From: Laguncularia racemosa
Taxonomy: Eukaryota; Streptophyta; Magnoliopsida; Myrtales; Combretaceae
Direction of reading: 5' to 3'
NCBI GenBank assembly: GCA_037954665.1
Contig: JBBMOL010000248.1
Span: 744,001-808,000 of the forward strand
DNA: 64,000 nt
Part shown: positions 1 to 11,388 of the stretch, piece after piece
How the letters are laid out: every line of letters begins with the position of its first letter
How positions within the stretch are numbered: position 1 is the stretch's first letter
Notes under the pieces: generated by a model
The model's input: only the letters and a program-made list of their open reading frames with translations
What the model was told of the DNA's origin: nothing
Database searches by the model: none
Made by a program: the position numbers and the translations under genes

Positions 1-1589
1 TCTTTGTTTTTGCACCTACTTAGGGCTCTTTTTAATATTAATTATTAAAAAAGAGCCATTTTTAAACTTATTATGCAAAGGGGTTACAAAGGTGCATCTT
101 TCCATGATTGTTTGCAACATGTGAACCTTCAATATATTTGTTATAGCTGAAGGTATATATAATTCATTCCATGAAAATGCGTAAATTAAACTAAAAGTGT
201 ATATAGGTCAATTATTTCAAATTAGCTGAAGGTGCACAAATTATTTCCGCCTTCACTACCTTATTTGCATAATAACTTTTAAAAGAACGCCTTTTTTTTT
301 TTATAATAATTATTAACAAAGGCTCCATTTTTTTTTGTTAAAAAACCTGGTAATCTTCCTCTCTTTGAACATTTGATAAGATGAGGAAATATAATTACAA
401 GTTTTTAATAAAGTTGTAGTCATTTGCTGTGCACATGCTCCTTCTTAATGAAAAGAAAATTTCATAAAGTTTGGGGGAGGGGGGATGGTTTCAAAAAGTG
501 CATTTTGAAAATTCAAATTTAAAGGGTCAAAAAAGTATAATTTGTGGGCAAAAAAAGATTGCAATTATTTTGATAATGACCAAGTAACATTGCTTCTTTT
601 AACTCAAGCCAAAGAATCTTTTAGATACGATAGTAAATGGATCATATCATTGATAAGAGATTTCCTTATGAAAAATAGGATTTTAATTTGAAGAAGGAAT
701 AAAATTTTAAGGGTATTTTGCAATTTCTCCAATATTTATTACATCAATACAGAATGAATCTTTGTTTTCATTTCCAATTCTTGGCTTTGTTCATTATACC
801 ATTTGTGTTTTATTATTGTTTCAAAAAATGAAAACTTTTAAGGAAAACAATGTAAAGTTTGTATTTATTCATATTATAATCATAATGTGTTTATCATGTA
901 TCTACTTATTCATTTTATAATTTTATTTTAAATCGTATCAGCTTTATATTCATTTCTATCGTATTATGCAGAAGATTGCAGCCCGAAACGATGCTATATA
1001 GAAGCTTTGACCCACTAATATTAATCGCCACAACTAAATAATGGTATTTCTAAATAATTTCTTCTTATTTAAGAGATCAAATAGAATAACGAACAAGAAA
1101 AATTAAAAATCTATTAAATTAAGAGTCTCAACGGCTATTTTTCTTTCCCCAGTCGTCCTCTTATCCTATCCATACACCATACAAGTCCATAAATCATCTG
1201 CATCAATTGCTAAGATAGAGCTGGGCAGGCCGCAGATGAGCCCAACAAAATGGAGCAAAAATGTCAGTGAGTGTTTCGGGGACCTATGAAGTGAACTTAC
1301 CGAATAAAAAACTATTTATCTTTTTTATATACGAACTTTTTTCATAAAATGTGTAATTATATTAGAAAACAAGTTAATTAATTTTTTTTCGTTAAAATGA
1401 AAACCGGTCAGGAAAAAAAAAAAAAACTCAACAAAAAAGGAAAAAAAAAACCTTCATTTAGAGAGTAAAACTTGCCCCAGAATATATTAACCAAAAAAAA
1501 AAGGAAAAAAAAAAGAGAGATAAAGAAACACAAAATAGCGAAAAATAGTTCCAAAATGATTACTGTAGAGGAATAATTCGCAAGCCTTG
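1..1589. other. AT-rich intergenic DNA with two small fold-back sequences
   Basis: No coding region or RNA gene is recognised here. Two similar imperfect inverted repeats are visible, at 24-57 (GGCTC...GAGCC ends around a T-run/A-run) and 289-323 (GCCTTT...AAAGGC ends around TAATAATTATTA). They could be fold-back element remnants. The stretch at 1381-1520 is rich in A-runs on the plus strand, which is T-rich on the minus strand, downstream of the snoRNA gene. Confidence 0.6.
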
Positions 1590-1680
1590 CAGGTGCTCAG
1601 ATGGAAATTTGAATGGATGGAGTTTATCCTCAAAACATCTTCGGATTAACGAGATATTGAGATCATCATCACTGCACCCA
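1590..1680 (-). ncRNA. Box C/D snoRNA, candidate 25S rRNA 2'-O-methylation guide
   Basis: On the minus strand a box C (GTGATGA, plus positions 1666-1672) and a box D (CTGA, 1597-1600) lie about 65 nt apart. They are enclosed by a perfect 5-bp terminal stem, GGTGC (1674-1678) with GCACC (1592-1596), which is the canonical C/D-box layout. Inside, the 13 nt read as ATCTCGTTAATCC (1643-1655) are fully complementary to the conserved 25S/28S rRNA stretch GGAUUAACGAGAU, as I recall that rRNA. They run into CCGA, a plausible D' box (1641-1644). A further stretch near 1611-1622 can pair with the rRNA bases just 5' of this site (UGAAUGGAU). Such RNAs act in the nucleolus with fibrillarin, Nop56/58 and the 15.5-kDa protein. 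The exact methylated base depends on the D' assignment and is not asserted. The overlapping 91-codon reading frame has no ATG at its start and looks fortuitous. Confidence 0.82.
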
Positions 1681-1844
1681 TCTAATCCTTCTTCATACAT
1701 GAAAAATATATAAATAGTAAAAATCCCAAAATATGATACACATGAAAATTTATTTCTAAGGAAAATCATGGGTGTTTCATTCGGGAAGATGAGAAACGCT
1801 TGACGCTTGGGCGAAGCAGAAGACCGTACCACCAAAGACGACAG

Positions 1845-1937
1845 TGTTAGGGTTAGGGTTTTGTCGGCAGAGTCCTGCGGCCCTCTCTTTATATAACAGG
1901 GAAAGAAAGATCCGGGTGTGATGGGCTATTGGGCTTG
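1845..1937 (-). promoter_or_regulatory. snoRNA gene promoter: two site II motifs, TATA box, telo-box
   Basis: Reading toward the snoRNA on the minus strand, two TGGGCT site II-type motifs (plus 1922-1927 and 1930-1935) are followed by a TATA box (TATATAAAG, 1887-1895). About 25 nt further on comes a double telo-box, AAACCCTAACCCTAA (1848-1863), near the expected transcription start. Site II plus telo-box is the known promoter code of plant snoRNA and ribosomal-protein genes. The arrangement supports an independent RNA polymerase II gene whose leader runs about 170 nt to the snoRNA. Confidence 0.8.
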
Positions 1938-2740
1938 CTTATTTCGCGATTGCCCTCTGATGCCCACTTTTGGTTGAAGTTGCTGTTGCCCACAAATTAT
2001 TTAATAAGAAATAATTTCCCCAAGTCTTTTTTTTTTTCTTTCTTTTTTTTTCGAATTCAATGCGTATGAATAAATAAATAAATATTAAAATAAACACATT
2101 TGAGAAAAATCATTATTTAAAGTAATATAACTCACTGGGAAAAAAGAGAGGAAGACATCTCTTTCTGATTGATCAATGGTGGTAGTTCGAATTCTAATTA
2201 CTAATAGAATCAAAATAATCTCTAGATTGATATGTAAATTCTTTCAATTGGCTAAAATCCATTATTTGAATGAAACTAGATCTTGTAAAATCATATTGAA
2301 TATTTAATGATAGATTCTATACCTTGCTAAAAAACTAATCCTTGTTTACTAATCGCACATTGTCTAACCAAATCCAATTCTTTCTTGATATGTTCTTCCA
2401 TTTGATTTTCAAAGGCTAATTAGGGTTGCCAATTCGAGATACAACTTGTAAACCTAGACACAATATGACACAATTATAAACAAATTTGTGTACATAAAAA
2501 ATTGACACGAAACACAAACAAGTAAAATTTGTTTAAATGCAGTAAAATTTGTATCGGCTTTCGAGTTTAACCTATAACTCGTTTATTAAATAGATCTCAT
2601 AAATAGGTTTGAGTTTAACCTACAAACCTATTTAACAATAAAATAACTAATATACATATATATAGATGTACATAAATTATATCACATATTTATGTATATG
2701 CATATATAAGTTTTACTTAAATATAGATTATAAATATAGT
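1938..2740. other. AT-rich intergenic DNA, nothing recognised
   Basis: The stretch contains T-rich runs near 2025-2055 and scattered AT-rich sequence. I see no convincing ORF, RNA gene or element end. Confidence 0.5.
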
Positions 2741-2745
2741 GTGTA

Positions 2746-2797
<52 letters not shown>
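2741..2797. repeat. TG/TA dinucleotide microsatellite
   Basis: A short (TG)n run passes into an uninterrupted (TA)n tract of about 40 bases. Short TA-rich and CA/TG stretches continue to about 3005. Simple sequence only. Confidence 0.9.
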
Positions 2798-2800
<3 letters not shown>

Positions 2801-3458
2801 ATTAAAATACATATGTTATATGTATTAACCTGTACATTACAATAACATATGTATATTTTACTTAAATATAAATTATAAAACTATATAACATATATATAAA
2901 GAGATCATATATAACAAATATATAACTTATATTTATATATATAATATACATGTATAGATTATATAACTATAAGACATATATGTATCACACACACATATAT
3001 ATATTATAAATTATATAACTTTATTTTATTAAACTCTTGTTATATTATAATTTTATATTTAAATATTAAAATTCATCATTTTTATTTATAAATGTTGATT
3101 TTATGATTTCCTTTTTTTCTTATGTATTTATAACTATTTTATAAATTTATTTATAACTTTTTAATTAATAAATGAGCTAAATTTGAACATGAAACACAAT
3201 AATTAAATAGGTCGGATTATAGAATTGATAGCGTTAGCTTATTTGAATGTTATTGTCAAGATAATGAGATCATATTTATGAACCTTTCGGCTTAAAAAAA
3301 TGGTTTTTCTTCTACAAAGCTTTCCAATTTTTTTTTTTTTAATTCCTTACCAAGTGGGAAGGAGTAGATTGTAATTGTATTTGCTTAAAAGTAAGACCCT
3401 GTCTCATTATTGAAAGAAGTAAATCTTCAAAAGTTTTTTTTTTTAATTGAAGTAGCTA
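2798..3458. other. AT-rich flank of the LINE insertion, nothing recognised
   Basis: The sequence is very AT-rich with short TATATA stretches and ends at the left target-site duplication of the LINE. No gene is supported. Confidence 0.5.
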
Positions 3459-3474
3459 AACCACCATTTAGATA
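3459..3474. repeat. LINE target-site duplication, left copy
   Basis: The 16 bases AAACCACCATTTAGAT are repeated exactly at 9064-9079, directly after the poly(A) tail of the LINE. This is the expected footprint of target-primed reverse transcription. Confidence 0.93.
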
Positions 3475-3671
3475 TCAAAAACATGTTACAACCAAGAAAC
3501 TGTGCCAAAAAGGTAGAGAGAGAAAATGCTCTCCCCTCTCTCTAAAATCCATCCCTCCCAACCCCAGCCCCCCACGCACCCCTAGACACCCATTCCTTCA
3601 GGATAAACCACGCACTCCATTAGAACTAGGAGATACCTAAACTCTCGTCCTTCCTCGCCATCGCCGACCAA

Positions 3672-5335
3672 ATGAGGTCGGAAGGTACCTCCAACAGACG
3701 GCCAGGAAGCTTGTCCGACCACCGGGGCATCCATGACATCAACTGCCTCCTTCATTGTCCACTGGACAACAAAAAAGAGACTCAAAACCCAAGGAGTCTC
3801 AATAAGGAAAAAGCCACAGCAACTTTCCACACTTTTGAAAAAGCAACAGCTAGCATTCCCAAAATGGCAAACTTAGAGCCCCACACCCCAGTAGCAGCTG
3901 CAGTACCTACACCATTGTCTGCCCAAAAAGCTCCCCGCAACGTTCCTCTGCCAAACCCTGCCGCACCCATCTCCCAAAGTTTTTCTACTAACGGCAACAA
4001 CACCTCGGAACCTACCCACCATCAAAGAAACAACTTTTTCGACCAAAAACAACCGGAAAACACCCATCCCGCACATCTGAAACAACCTCTCTCCTACGCC
4101 TTTGCTTGCCGCTAAGGATCACCTCCTACCCCTCCAGAGTTCCAACTACGTTTTATTCCACCAAATACATCGTCCGACATTCCCAAGGTCACAATTCCCC
4201 AAGCGGTGGAGGATGAAGGAGCCACTTACTGGGAGTCCACGCTCGTGGGTTACTTCATTGGCCGGAGGATGCCTTACACCCTCGTTCACACGATCACAAC
4301 CAGACTTTGGAAGGACTTCGGACTCCAAGGCATATTGGCAAGCCCGGAAGGCTTCTTCTACTTCCAGTTTGACAGAAACAAAGACCTAACGCCTATCCTA
4401 GAGAAGGTATGGTTCTTCTCCAAGCGTTTTCTCATCATCCAAAGGTGGAGGAAAGGTATGAGGTTGGACAAACCTCAACCCACACACGTTCCGGTTTGGA
4501 TCACGCTAAACCGGCTTCCATGTGAGCTCATCTCGGCGGAGGCATAAGTCACATCGTCAGTGCAGTTGGCCTTCCCCTAAAAGCTGATACCCTCACCGCC
4601 TCACGACAGCGGCCCAACCAAGCTCGCGTATTGGTAGAACTGGACGCTCAGAAGGAACTGGTCAAACGGATTGAGATAGAAAGAGCCGATGGATCAGTGG
4701 CATTTGTTGAGGTCGACTATCAATGGATTCCCCCCCATTGCAAAAAATGCCAAGTTTTTGGGCACAAATGTCCAGCCGCCACCGTCCCCCCAAAGACCAC
4801 TTCGTCCGTCCCTGTCGCAAACGCAACTCATCCTTCTAGCACGGATGAAACCACACAGAACAAATTAAATAATCCCACCACCCAAACGAACATGCCTAGC
4901 GGAAACCACCCTCCCCCTCCTAGCCGTAGCTGCCCTACCCCAGACGTAACCTAGGATAACAAGTTTTCTAACCCAGCTCAGACCGAACAGATCAAACACA
5001 ATGTCATCCAACCTCACCACCAGGCTCCTTACGAGGAACTTAGGCACACAACGACAGAAGAAGCTCACGTGCAAGAACCCAAAACAGGCCCTCTCATTAA
5101 CACGGAACTCCCAACAACAGCCTGCCAGCCTTGCAACACTACTCTAAACAATGACACTAGTCCCACAACTCCACAAGAAGATAGTGAGGACAGCCATTAT
5201 GAAAATACCCCCTTGTCCAAATTGATGCATACAATCACAAAGCCAACAGCTAGTTCACTCAAGGGCAACAAAAGGTCCACTTCCTCTGGAAAACACAAGA
5301 AGAAACAGAGGAAGAGGCGACGCTCCTTCACCTAG
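3672..5335 (+). pseudogene. LINE ORF1, DUF4283/zinc-knuckle nucleic-acid-binding protein (broken)
   Basis: The ATG at 3672 opens a proline-, threonine- and asparagine-rich N-terminus. An in-frame TAA at 4113-4115 interrupts it, and the same frame continues into a DUF4283-like domain (about 4206-4545, with VGYFIGRRMPYTLV and VPVWITLNRLP). A frameshift near 4545 moves the rest to another frame. That part holds a CxxC...GHKC zinc-knuckle-like motif (about 4739-4770), somewhat shortened against the usual CCHC spacing. A TAG at 4952-4954 and then a long polar tail with a basic end (about 5270-5333) follow. In plant LINEs this protein coats the RNA. It is 37 bp upstream of ORF2. The two stops and one frameshift make it non-functional as read. 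Confidence 0.8.
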
Positions 5336-5372
5336 CACCGATAGGATCCAATCATCACACTCTTATCTTCCA

Positions 5373-8300
5373 ATGAACATAGCGGCTTGGAACATACGGG
5401 GGTTAAATGACCCTCTCAAAGTGACGGAATTGCTAAAAGAGTGTGGCAGTAATAGGATATCTCTAATAGGGATATTGGAAACTAGAGTGAACCCCAACAA
5501 TGAAACTTTGGTAAAGCAACGTATGGGGCACAATTGGCAAGTAGCCATCAATCGAGAAGCACCTAAACGTATCTGGGTAGCTTGGCAACCGAGAGAGTGG
5601 AATATCCACACAGTCATGGAAAGAGCTCAACTATCACATTGTGTAGCAACCCATCGTAACCTCAACATTAGCTTTAGCATCACCTTCACCTACGGAGCAA
5701 ACACAAGCAGTGATAGAAGGGATCTTTGGACACAATTGGAAGAACTTTCCATCACAAACAACACCACTCCATGGCTGGTCCTTGGGGACTTTAACATAAC
5801 TAAATCCCCTTCTGAAAAGCAGGGTGGTCAGGGGTGATTGACCTCTGCCATGATGGAATTCCAAAATTGCTTATCTAAAACTGAATTGGAGGACTTAAGA
5901 TATGGAGGTGATTTCTTCACATGGTCCAATCGACAAACCAATAACCCTATCCTGAGGAAGCTTGATCGCATCCTCGTCAATCAAAGCTGGATGCAAACCT
6001 TCCTTGACTCCCACGCCAAGTTCCTATCTCCAATCTTATCAGATCATTCCCTATCAGTAACTCATATTCAACTCCCACGCCAGGGAAGGAAAACACCCTT
6101 CAAAATTTTCAATTATTGGACTAATCATGCAGAATTCAATAACATAATAGCTAGCGTGTGGAACACCGAGATAGCAGGTTCCAAAATGTACCAAGTTGTA
6201 AGTAAACTTAAGCTAATCAAGGGGAAGCTGCAACAACTCAACCACAACAACTACTCAGACTTATCCAACCGAGTTAAGGAAGCCAAGCAAACTCTCCTCC
6301 AGCTACAGTCCAATATTCATAGTAGTAGCAACGTATCCCTAATGGAAGCTGAAAGAACAGCTTTCAAAGACTTCTGTTTACTTAGGAAAGCTGAAGAGAA
6401 CTTCTACAAGCAGAAATCAAGAGTGAAATGGTTGAAACTCAGAGATAAAAACACATCCTTCTTCCACAAATCAATGCGAAACCATCATAACAGAAGCCAC
6501 ATATTCCAAATCACCCGCGAGAACGGAAGTGAAGCAATCGGCACTGAACAGGTCAAGCACGAAGCGGTTGAATACTTTCAACAAATGTACAACAAAGCAT
6601 GTACTCACCTCAACACGGATGACATCGCCAGCCGGGTGACATGGAAGCTTACTGCGCAACAATGTGAAGAACTACTTGCTCCCTACACGGATGAGGAAAT
6701 CAAATGGGGATTCTTCTCTCAAGCAAATGAGAAAGCCCTAGGCCTAGATAGATATACGGCTCTCTTCTTCAAGGAAACTTGGGGAATATTAGGAAAGGAT
6801 CTTACCGCTGCAATCAGGGAATTCTTCCACTCGGGACATCTCCTCAAAGAGATAAATTCCACCATCCTCACATTGGTCCCCAAAACCCCCAACCCAACCA
6901 GCATGTGGGATTTTAGACCAATAGCATGTTGTAACGTGCTCTATAAAGCAGTTTAAAAAATCTTAGCTGCCCGTCTAAAGAAGGTCCTTCATGCACTAGT
7001 TGGGAGAGAGCAAGCAGCATTCATCCCTGGACGGAAGATCACAGACAACATCCTCATTGCCCAGGAATTAATGGCAGGCTATCAGACACAAAGAGGAGCA
7101 CCACGGTGCACCCTAAAGGTTGACCTCCAGAAAGCCTATGATACCATACGTTGGGACTTTATACTTGAAGTCTTGAGGACCATGCAATTCCCCCCGCACT
7201 TTTGCAGTTTAATAAAACAATGCTTATCAACTCCAAAATTCTCAGTCAATATCAACGGGGAATTAGTAGGCTACTTTTCTAGCACGCATGGCCTCAGACA
7301 AGGGGATCCTATTTCCCCGTATTTATTCGTCTTAGGTATGGAAGTCCTTTCCACCTCTCTCTGGCAACTCATATCCAACCCAACATTCTCTCCCCACTGG
7401 AGATGCAAATCGGAACGCCTCAATCACCTCTGCTTTGCGGATGACCTACTCATATTTGCCAGAGGAGATGCGAACTCTATAACATTGATCAGAAACACTC
7501 TCCAACAATTTCAAGCACTCTCAGGTCTGACGGCCAATAACGCTAAGAGTTCCATAATCTTCTCCAATGTCCCTCTCAGGGATAAGCAAAGCATCCTACA
7601 AATCATGCAGTTCCAAGAAGGTTCTCTCCCGATAAGATATTTAGGCGTCCCGCTCCTCTCTACTAAACTCAAAACGGAGGATTGTGACATTTTAGTAGAC
7701 CGAATCACAGCTCGCATCACCTCGTGGACAGCGAAATTTTTATCATATGCTGGTAGACTCCAACTAATTCGTTCAGTTTTATTCTCCATGCAGGCCTTCT
7801 AGTGCTCAGTATTTCTCCTTCCAAAAAGGATAATCACAAAAGTAGAGCAATTAATCAGGAATTTCCTCTGGAGTGGAAATCCGCATATAGGAACCAAAGC
7901 CAAGGTCAGATAGGAAGAGATTTGTAAGCCAATCAGATGTGGGGGACTGGGGATTCCTAACCTTCACCAATGGAACAAGGCCTTACAAATTAAACACATC
8001 TGGCTCCTATGCAAGAGCGGACAGTGTAGTCTATGGCCTGAATGGGCACACTCAACACTGCTAAAAGGCAGAAGTTTCTGGACAACGCGAGCCCCAGCAG
8101 TTTGCTCCTGGTCTTGGAAGAAACTCCTAAAGCTTAGACATTTAGTGCGTAATTGCTTTCAATGGAAAGTGGGAGACGGCCTAACCATATCTATATGGAC
8201 TGACTTCTGGTTACCCATGGGTCCTCTAGATACTTTATACTCCCCAAGAGAAATCAGGAACTCTCGGATACCAATATCGGCAAAGTTATGCTCTCTAGAG

Positions 8301-8915
8301 GAAATAAACACATGGCGACTACCAAACCATCCTCCATGGTCTGATATCATTATTCCCACGCACATCAAGCCCAATCATCACACTCCTGACCAACTCCAAT
8401 GGACTCACGAGACTGCAGGGGAATACACCATCAAAAGCGGCTATTTCTTCCTCAATCCAGCCGGCCCAACAGTCCCATGGTATCGAGTCGTATGGAACAA
8501 AACTACCATACCAAGGCACTCCTTCATATTATGGCTAGCCTGGTTGAGAAAATTATCTACACTTGATAAACTGACCACATGGGGCCTAGCAACATCCTCC
8601 ACATGCTACCTATGCCAACAAGAAGATGAGGACCACTCCCACCTATTCTTCCGATGCCAATACTCCTCCCGAGTATGGCTAATAGTGAGCGACATGGCCA
8701 ACTGCCCCCCTTCTTGTAAGGATTGGCAGGGAGCCATACGAGTACTACTGGCAACAAGCCAGTCCAATGCCAAACAACACCAGACTTGGAGAGCGAGCCT
8801 TGCAGCAACGGTATACTGCATTTGGAGAGTGCGCAACAAAGCAAGACTTGGACTCTCTACCCCTGGCATTTCTTCTTTAGCCAATCAAATCAAATCTTAT
8901 GTTTACCTAGAATAA
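5373..8915 (+). pseudogene. LINE ORF2: endonuclease, reverse transcriptase and zf-RVT (four in-frame stops)
   Basis: One reading frame runs from the ATG at 5373 to 8915 without a frameshift but is cut by TGA (5835-5837), TAA (6954-6956), TAG (7800-7802) and TAG (7911-7913). The endonuclease (about 5373-6080) shows WNIRGLND, ILETRV, LGDFNI and SDHSLS. The reverse transcriptase (about 6690-7660) shows VDLQKAYDTIRWDF, GLRQGDPISPYLF and the catalytic FADD box. The C-terminal zf-RVT region (about 8400-8700) has CYLCQQEDEDHSHLFFRC. The protein would nick the target and prime reverse transcription from the 3' tail. Both TAG codons stand where tryptophan is usual, fitting TGG-to-TAG transitions. The catalytic residues remain recognisable, so decay is mainly by nonsense changes. 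Confidence 0.92.
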
Positions 8916-9063
8916 TTATATTAGACTAGTTTGTACCTACCTCTATAGGTATGGTACTCAAGTTGTAATAGATTAGCTACTTATGTTGTATTGTAATGTA
9001 ACCGTCTTAGACGGATGTACCTTTCTTCTTATCAATAAATAATGAATTACCCAAAAAAAAAAA

Positions 9064-9079
9064 AAACCACCATTTAGAT
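9064..9079. repeat. LINE target-site duplication, right copy
   Basis: Exact copy of 3459-3474 immediately after the A-rich tail; it closes the LINE insertion. Confidence 0.93.
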
Positions 9080-9849
9080 TTCTTGAGGAAAACATAGACT
9101 CCATTTACAATCCAAGCTGCAAGAGACAATTGGGGAGCAAAAACACAACACACAAATACCCCCTAATATTTTTCTAGGCTACTAGGGGGGAGGGGGGAAT
9201 CAACATTATAATGGTTCATTCTTCATTTTTGCATAAAAGAAGAAAAAGAAGACAACAATGAGGTAAACCCATTTCTATTTAGAGAAACACGATAGAGGAG
9301 ATCCCCATGAATTGTTTTTCATTATAAACCAACACACAAACCCTCACATGACTTTTATAGGCACTTGAATTCACAACCATAGTGATGCAAAATCAATTTA
9401 CAAATTAATGCAAGGATATCATGATGATGACATAATTTATAAAATTTTAATTGATGACAACAAGATAGAGATTACTACATAAACATTATAGTGATACCAT
9501 AATCAATAAATATTTTTATTAGCAAGGCTAATAAGAGCGCAATGATACAACCAAAGAAACAACTTCTTACATTGAAAAAATAAAAGTAAAAAAGATTCTC
9601 TTAATTCATCATTATTTTGGTTGATTGCACTCAAGTTGGTTAACAATGTTGGAGAAAACTACTTTAAAGAAGTAGATGTCAAACTCATAGGTACAACAAG
9701 TAATGAGACATCATTACCTCATGCATTGTCACACCCCTTACACATCAATTAGTTCTCCTAGTACCATCTCTACCAACATTGCCTCTACTAACACTACCTC
9801 AACTAGCAACACCACTAACAACATCACCCTAACCAACATTCGTTAAGTT
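9080..9849. other. Non-coding sequence between LINE and MULE remnant
   Basis: No ORF or RNA gene is supported. A G-run/C-run patch (about 9160-9200) and ACC/AAC-rich sequence (about 9760-9830) are visible. The part next to the MULE may be its decayed 3' end, but I could not identify a terminal inverted repeat. Confidence 0.4.
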
Positions 9850-11388
9850 TCCAATACATGCTATTGCATTGTGACTATCTTGTTTTCATCTTGAGCAATG
9901 CATCATTACACCTCTTACACTAAACTTGTCAAATGGTTTTTTGATCTCACCGAGTTGTTTATTTCTTTATTTTTTTTCTTTAGCTTGTTAGCAACTCTGA
10001 TATGCATTAGAGGGTTTATCTTCCCATTATTACTCCCCACCCATTGATCTTTGCTTGGAATTGGATGTGTAATACCTTCATATGTAATTTGAAACATGGT
10101 ATCGTGAAAGTAGGCATCACAATATGCCTCTAAATCTCCTTTGTCAGCTAAAATAGCACTAGTTACATATACACATGGAACACTGCATAGTTGTCAAGCC
10201 CAATAACTACACTTGTGATCCCTTAAGCTAATGATGTGTACAAAACTCATAGTCTTGACTTTAGATTGTCCATCCTGAGCGTTACTAGTAACTACATGAC
10301 AACTTTCTAACCTCATTTTTTCCAAAGTCTTTGATACTCGAGGATAATCTAGCTTGATAAATTTTCCTTAGCCTCGTCTCACCTTAATTGAGCCAAAACA
10401 TTAAATTAATTACTATATACTCCATTATAGACAATAGAGTTTTATATCTACCATTGATGATATATGAGTTAAAACTTTCATATATGTTGTTCACTAAAAG
10501 ATCACACCCCAAAACTAGACTAAAATGACTCCTACTTAGATACAAAAATGCATCATTATCCAACATTTGGATTTTTCTCATGTGATGGCTAAACTTATTC
10601 TTTGTGTACACTGTAGTTGCTCCCCATAAATCCTCCCTAAGAGGTCTAACTTTGATATTGGTGTCCCTTAAATTTCCATAGATGTGCTAAATATAGATGT
10701 GATGCTGATAATCAGGGTAACTTCCTTTAGTGCTTCTACTACTCCTATGTAACAAGAAAGGATGGACATTTATGAAATTATGTTATCATTCATGTAAAAT
10801 TATAATTATTAATTCATTCAAAATATGTAGTGATCGAAAGTGGTGACTCATAATACCTCTTGCTTGTAGGATAAGAAAGTGCATTTTATCTGGTGTTTAC
10901 AGTTAATGTCATCTAGTAGAAGTTGCAGAAACAATGAAAGTATAGAGAAGATAAGTAATTATACTTTAATTCACTTTGATCATATAAGAAAACTAAAGTA
11001 TGCAATTGTATGGTACTTTTAGGAACCATTGCTAAGAATCTAAATTCTCCAAATTGACTGCAGTAACGCCTATAGGGAACATGTGAGTATTACCATCACG
11101 GCCAATAGCTACTAACAATTTCCCTCCATATAGGTCTTTAGGTGTGTCCCATCAAGGCTAATAACGGTTCTACATCCATGTATAACACCAGCTTTCATTG
11201 CATCCTTGCATGGATACCTCCTTTAAAATACAATGTTTAAACTAAGAATGCTACTTCTTAGTTTCAACTTAATGGTACTATTTCTTATTCAATATAAGCA
11301 TGTTATGTCAATAGTCGTACAAAGTGTTATATTGTTCCTCAAAATCCCTATATGGTATCTTCAATGTAATATGCTTAAGGCTTTACTC
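9850..11388 (-). pseudogene. MULE (MuDR/MURA-type) transposase remnant
   Basis: Conceptual translation of the minus strand, with frameshifts and stops, gives MURA landmarks in the right order. They are an N-terminal stretch reading EEQYNTLYDY and then STIKLKL (about 11270-11380), the DDE core start GCRTVISLDGTHLK and LLVAIGRDGNTHMFPIG (about 11050-11210), a helical region with CDLLVNNIYESFNSYI (about 10400-10600), and a SWIM-type zinc-finger region leading to THPIPSKDQW (about 10000-10290). A lysine-rich tail follows. The family's transposase mobilises Mutator-like elements. The junction with the Athila integrase lies near 11389, so either the MULE landed in that element or a deletion joined them. 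No terminal inverted repeats were identified. Confidence 0.78.

Larger units (their letters stand above)
3475..9063 (+). mobile_element. Full-length L1-type LINE retrotransposon (degenerate)
   Basis: The 5.6-kb element lies between perfect 16-bp target-site duplications. It has a 5' UTR of about 200 bp, ORF1 with a DUF4283-type domain and zinc knuckle, ORF2 with apurinic endonuclease, reverse transcriptase and zf-RVT domains, a 3' UTR of about 140 bp and a terminal A-run at 9052-9066 that merges with the duplication. The clade assignment (plant L1) rests on the domain order. Both ORFs carry internal stops, so this copy is not autonomous. The intact duplication shows the insertion has not been truncated or rearranged. 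Confidence 0.93.

Noticed and set aside
1560..1835. 91-codon minus-strand ORF behind a good promoter
   Set aside because: It begins with TTG rather than ATG, has no recognisable similarity, and overlaps the snoRNA, which explains the promoter better.
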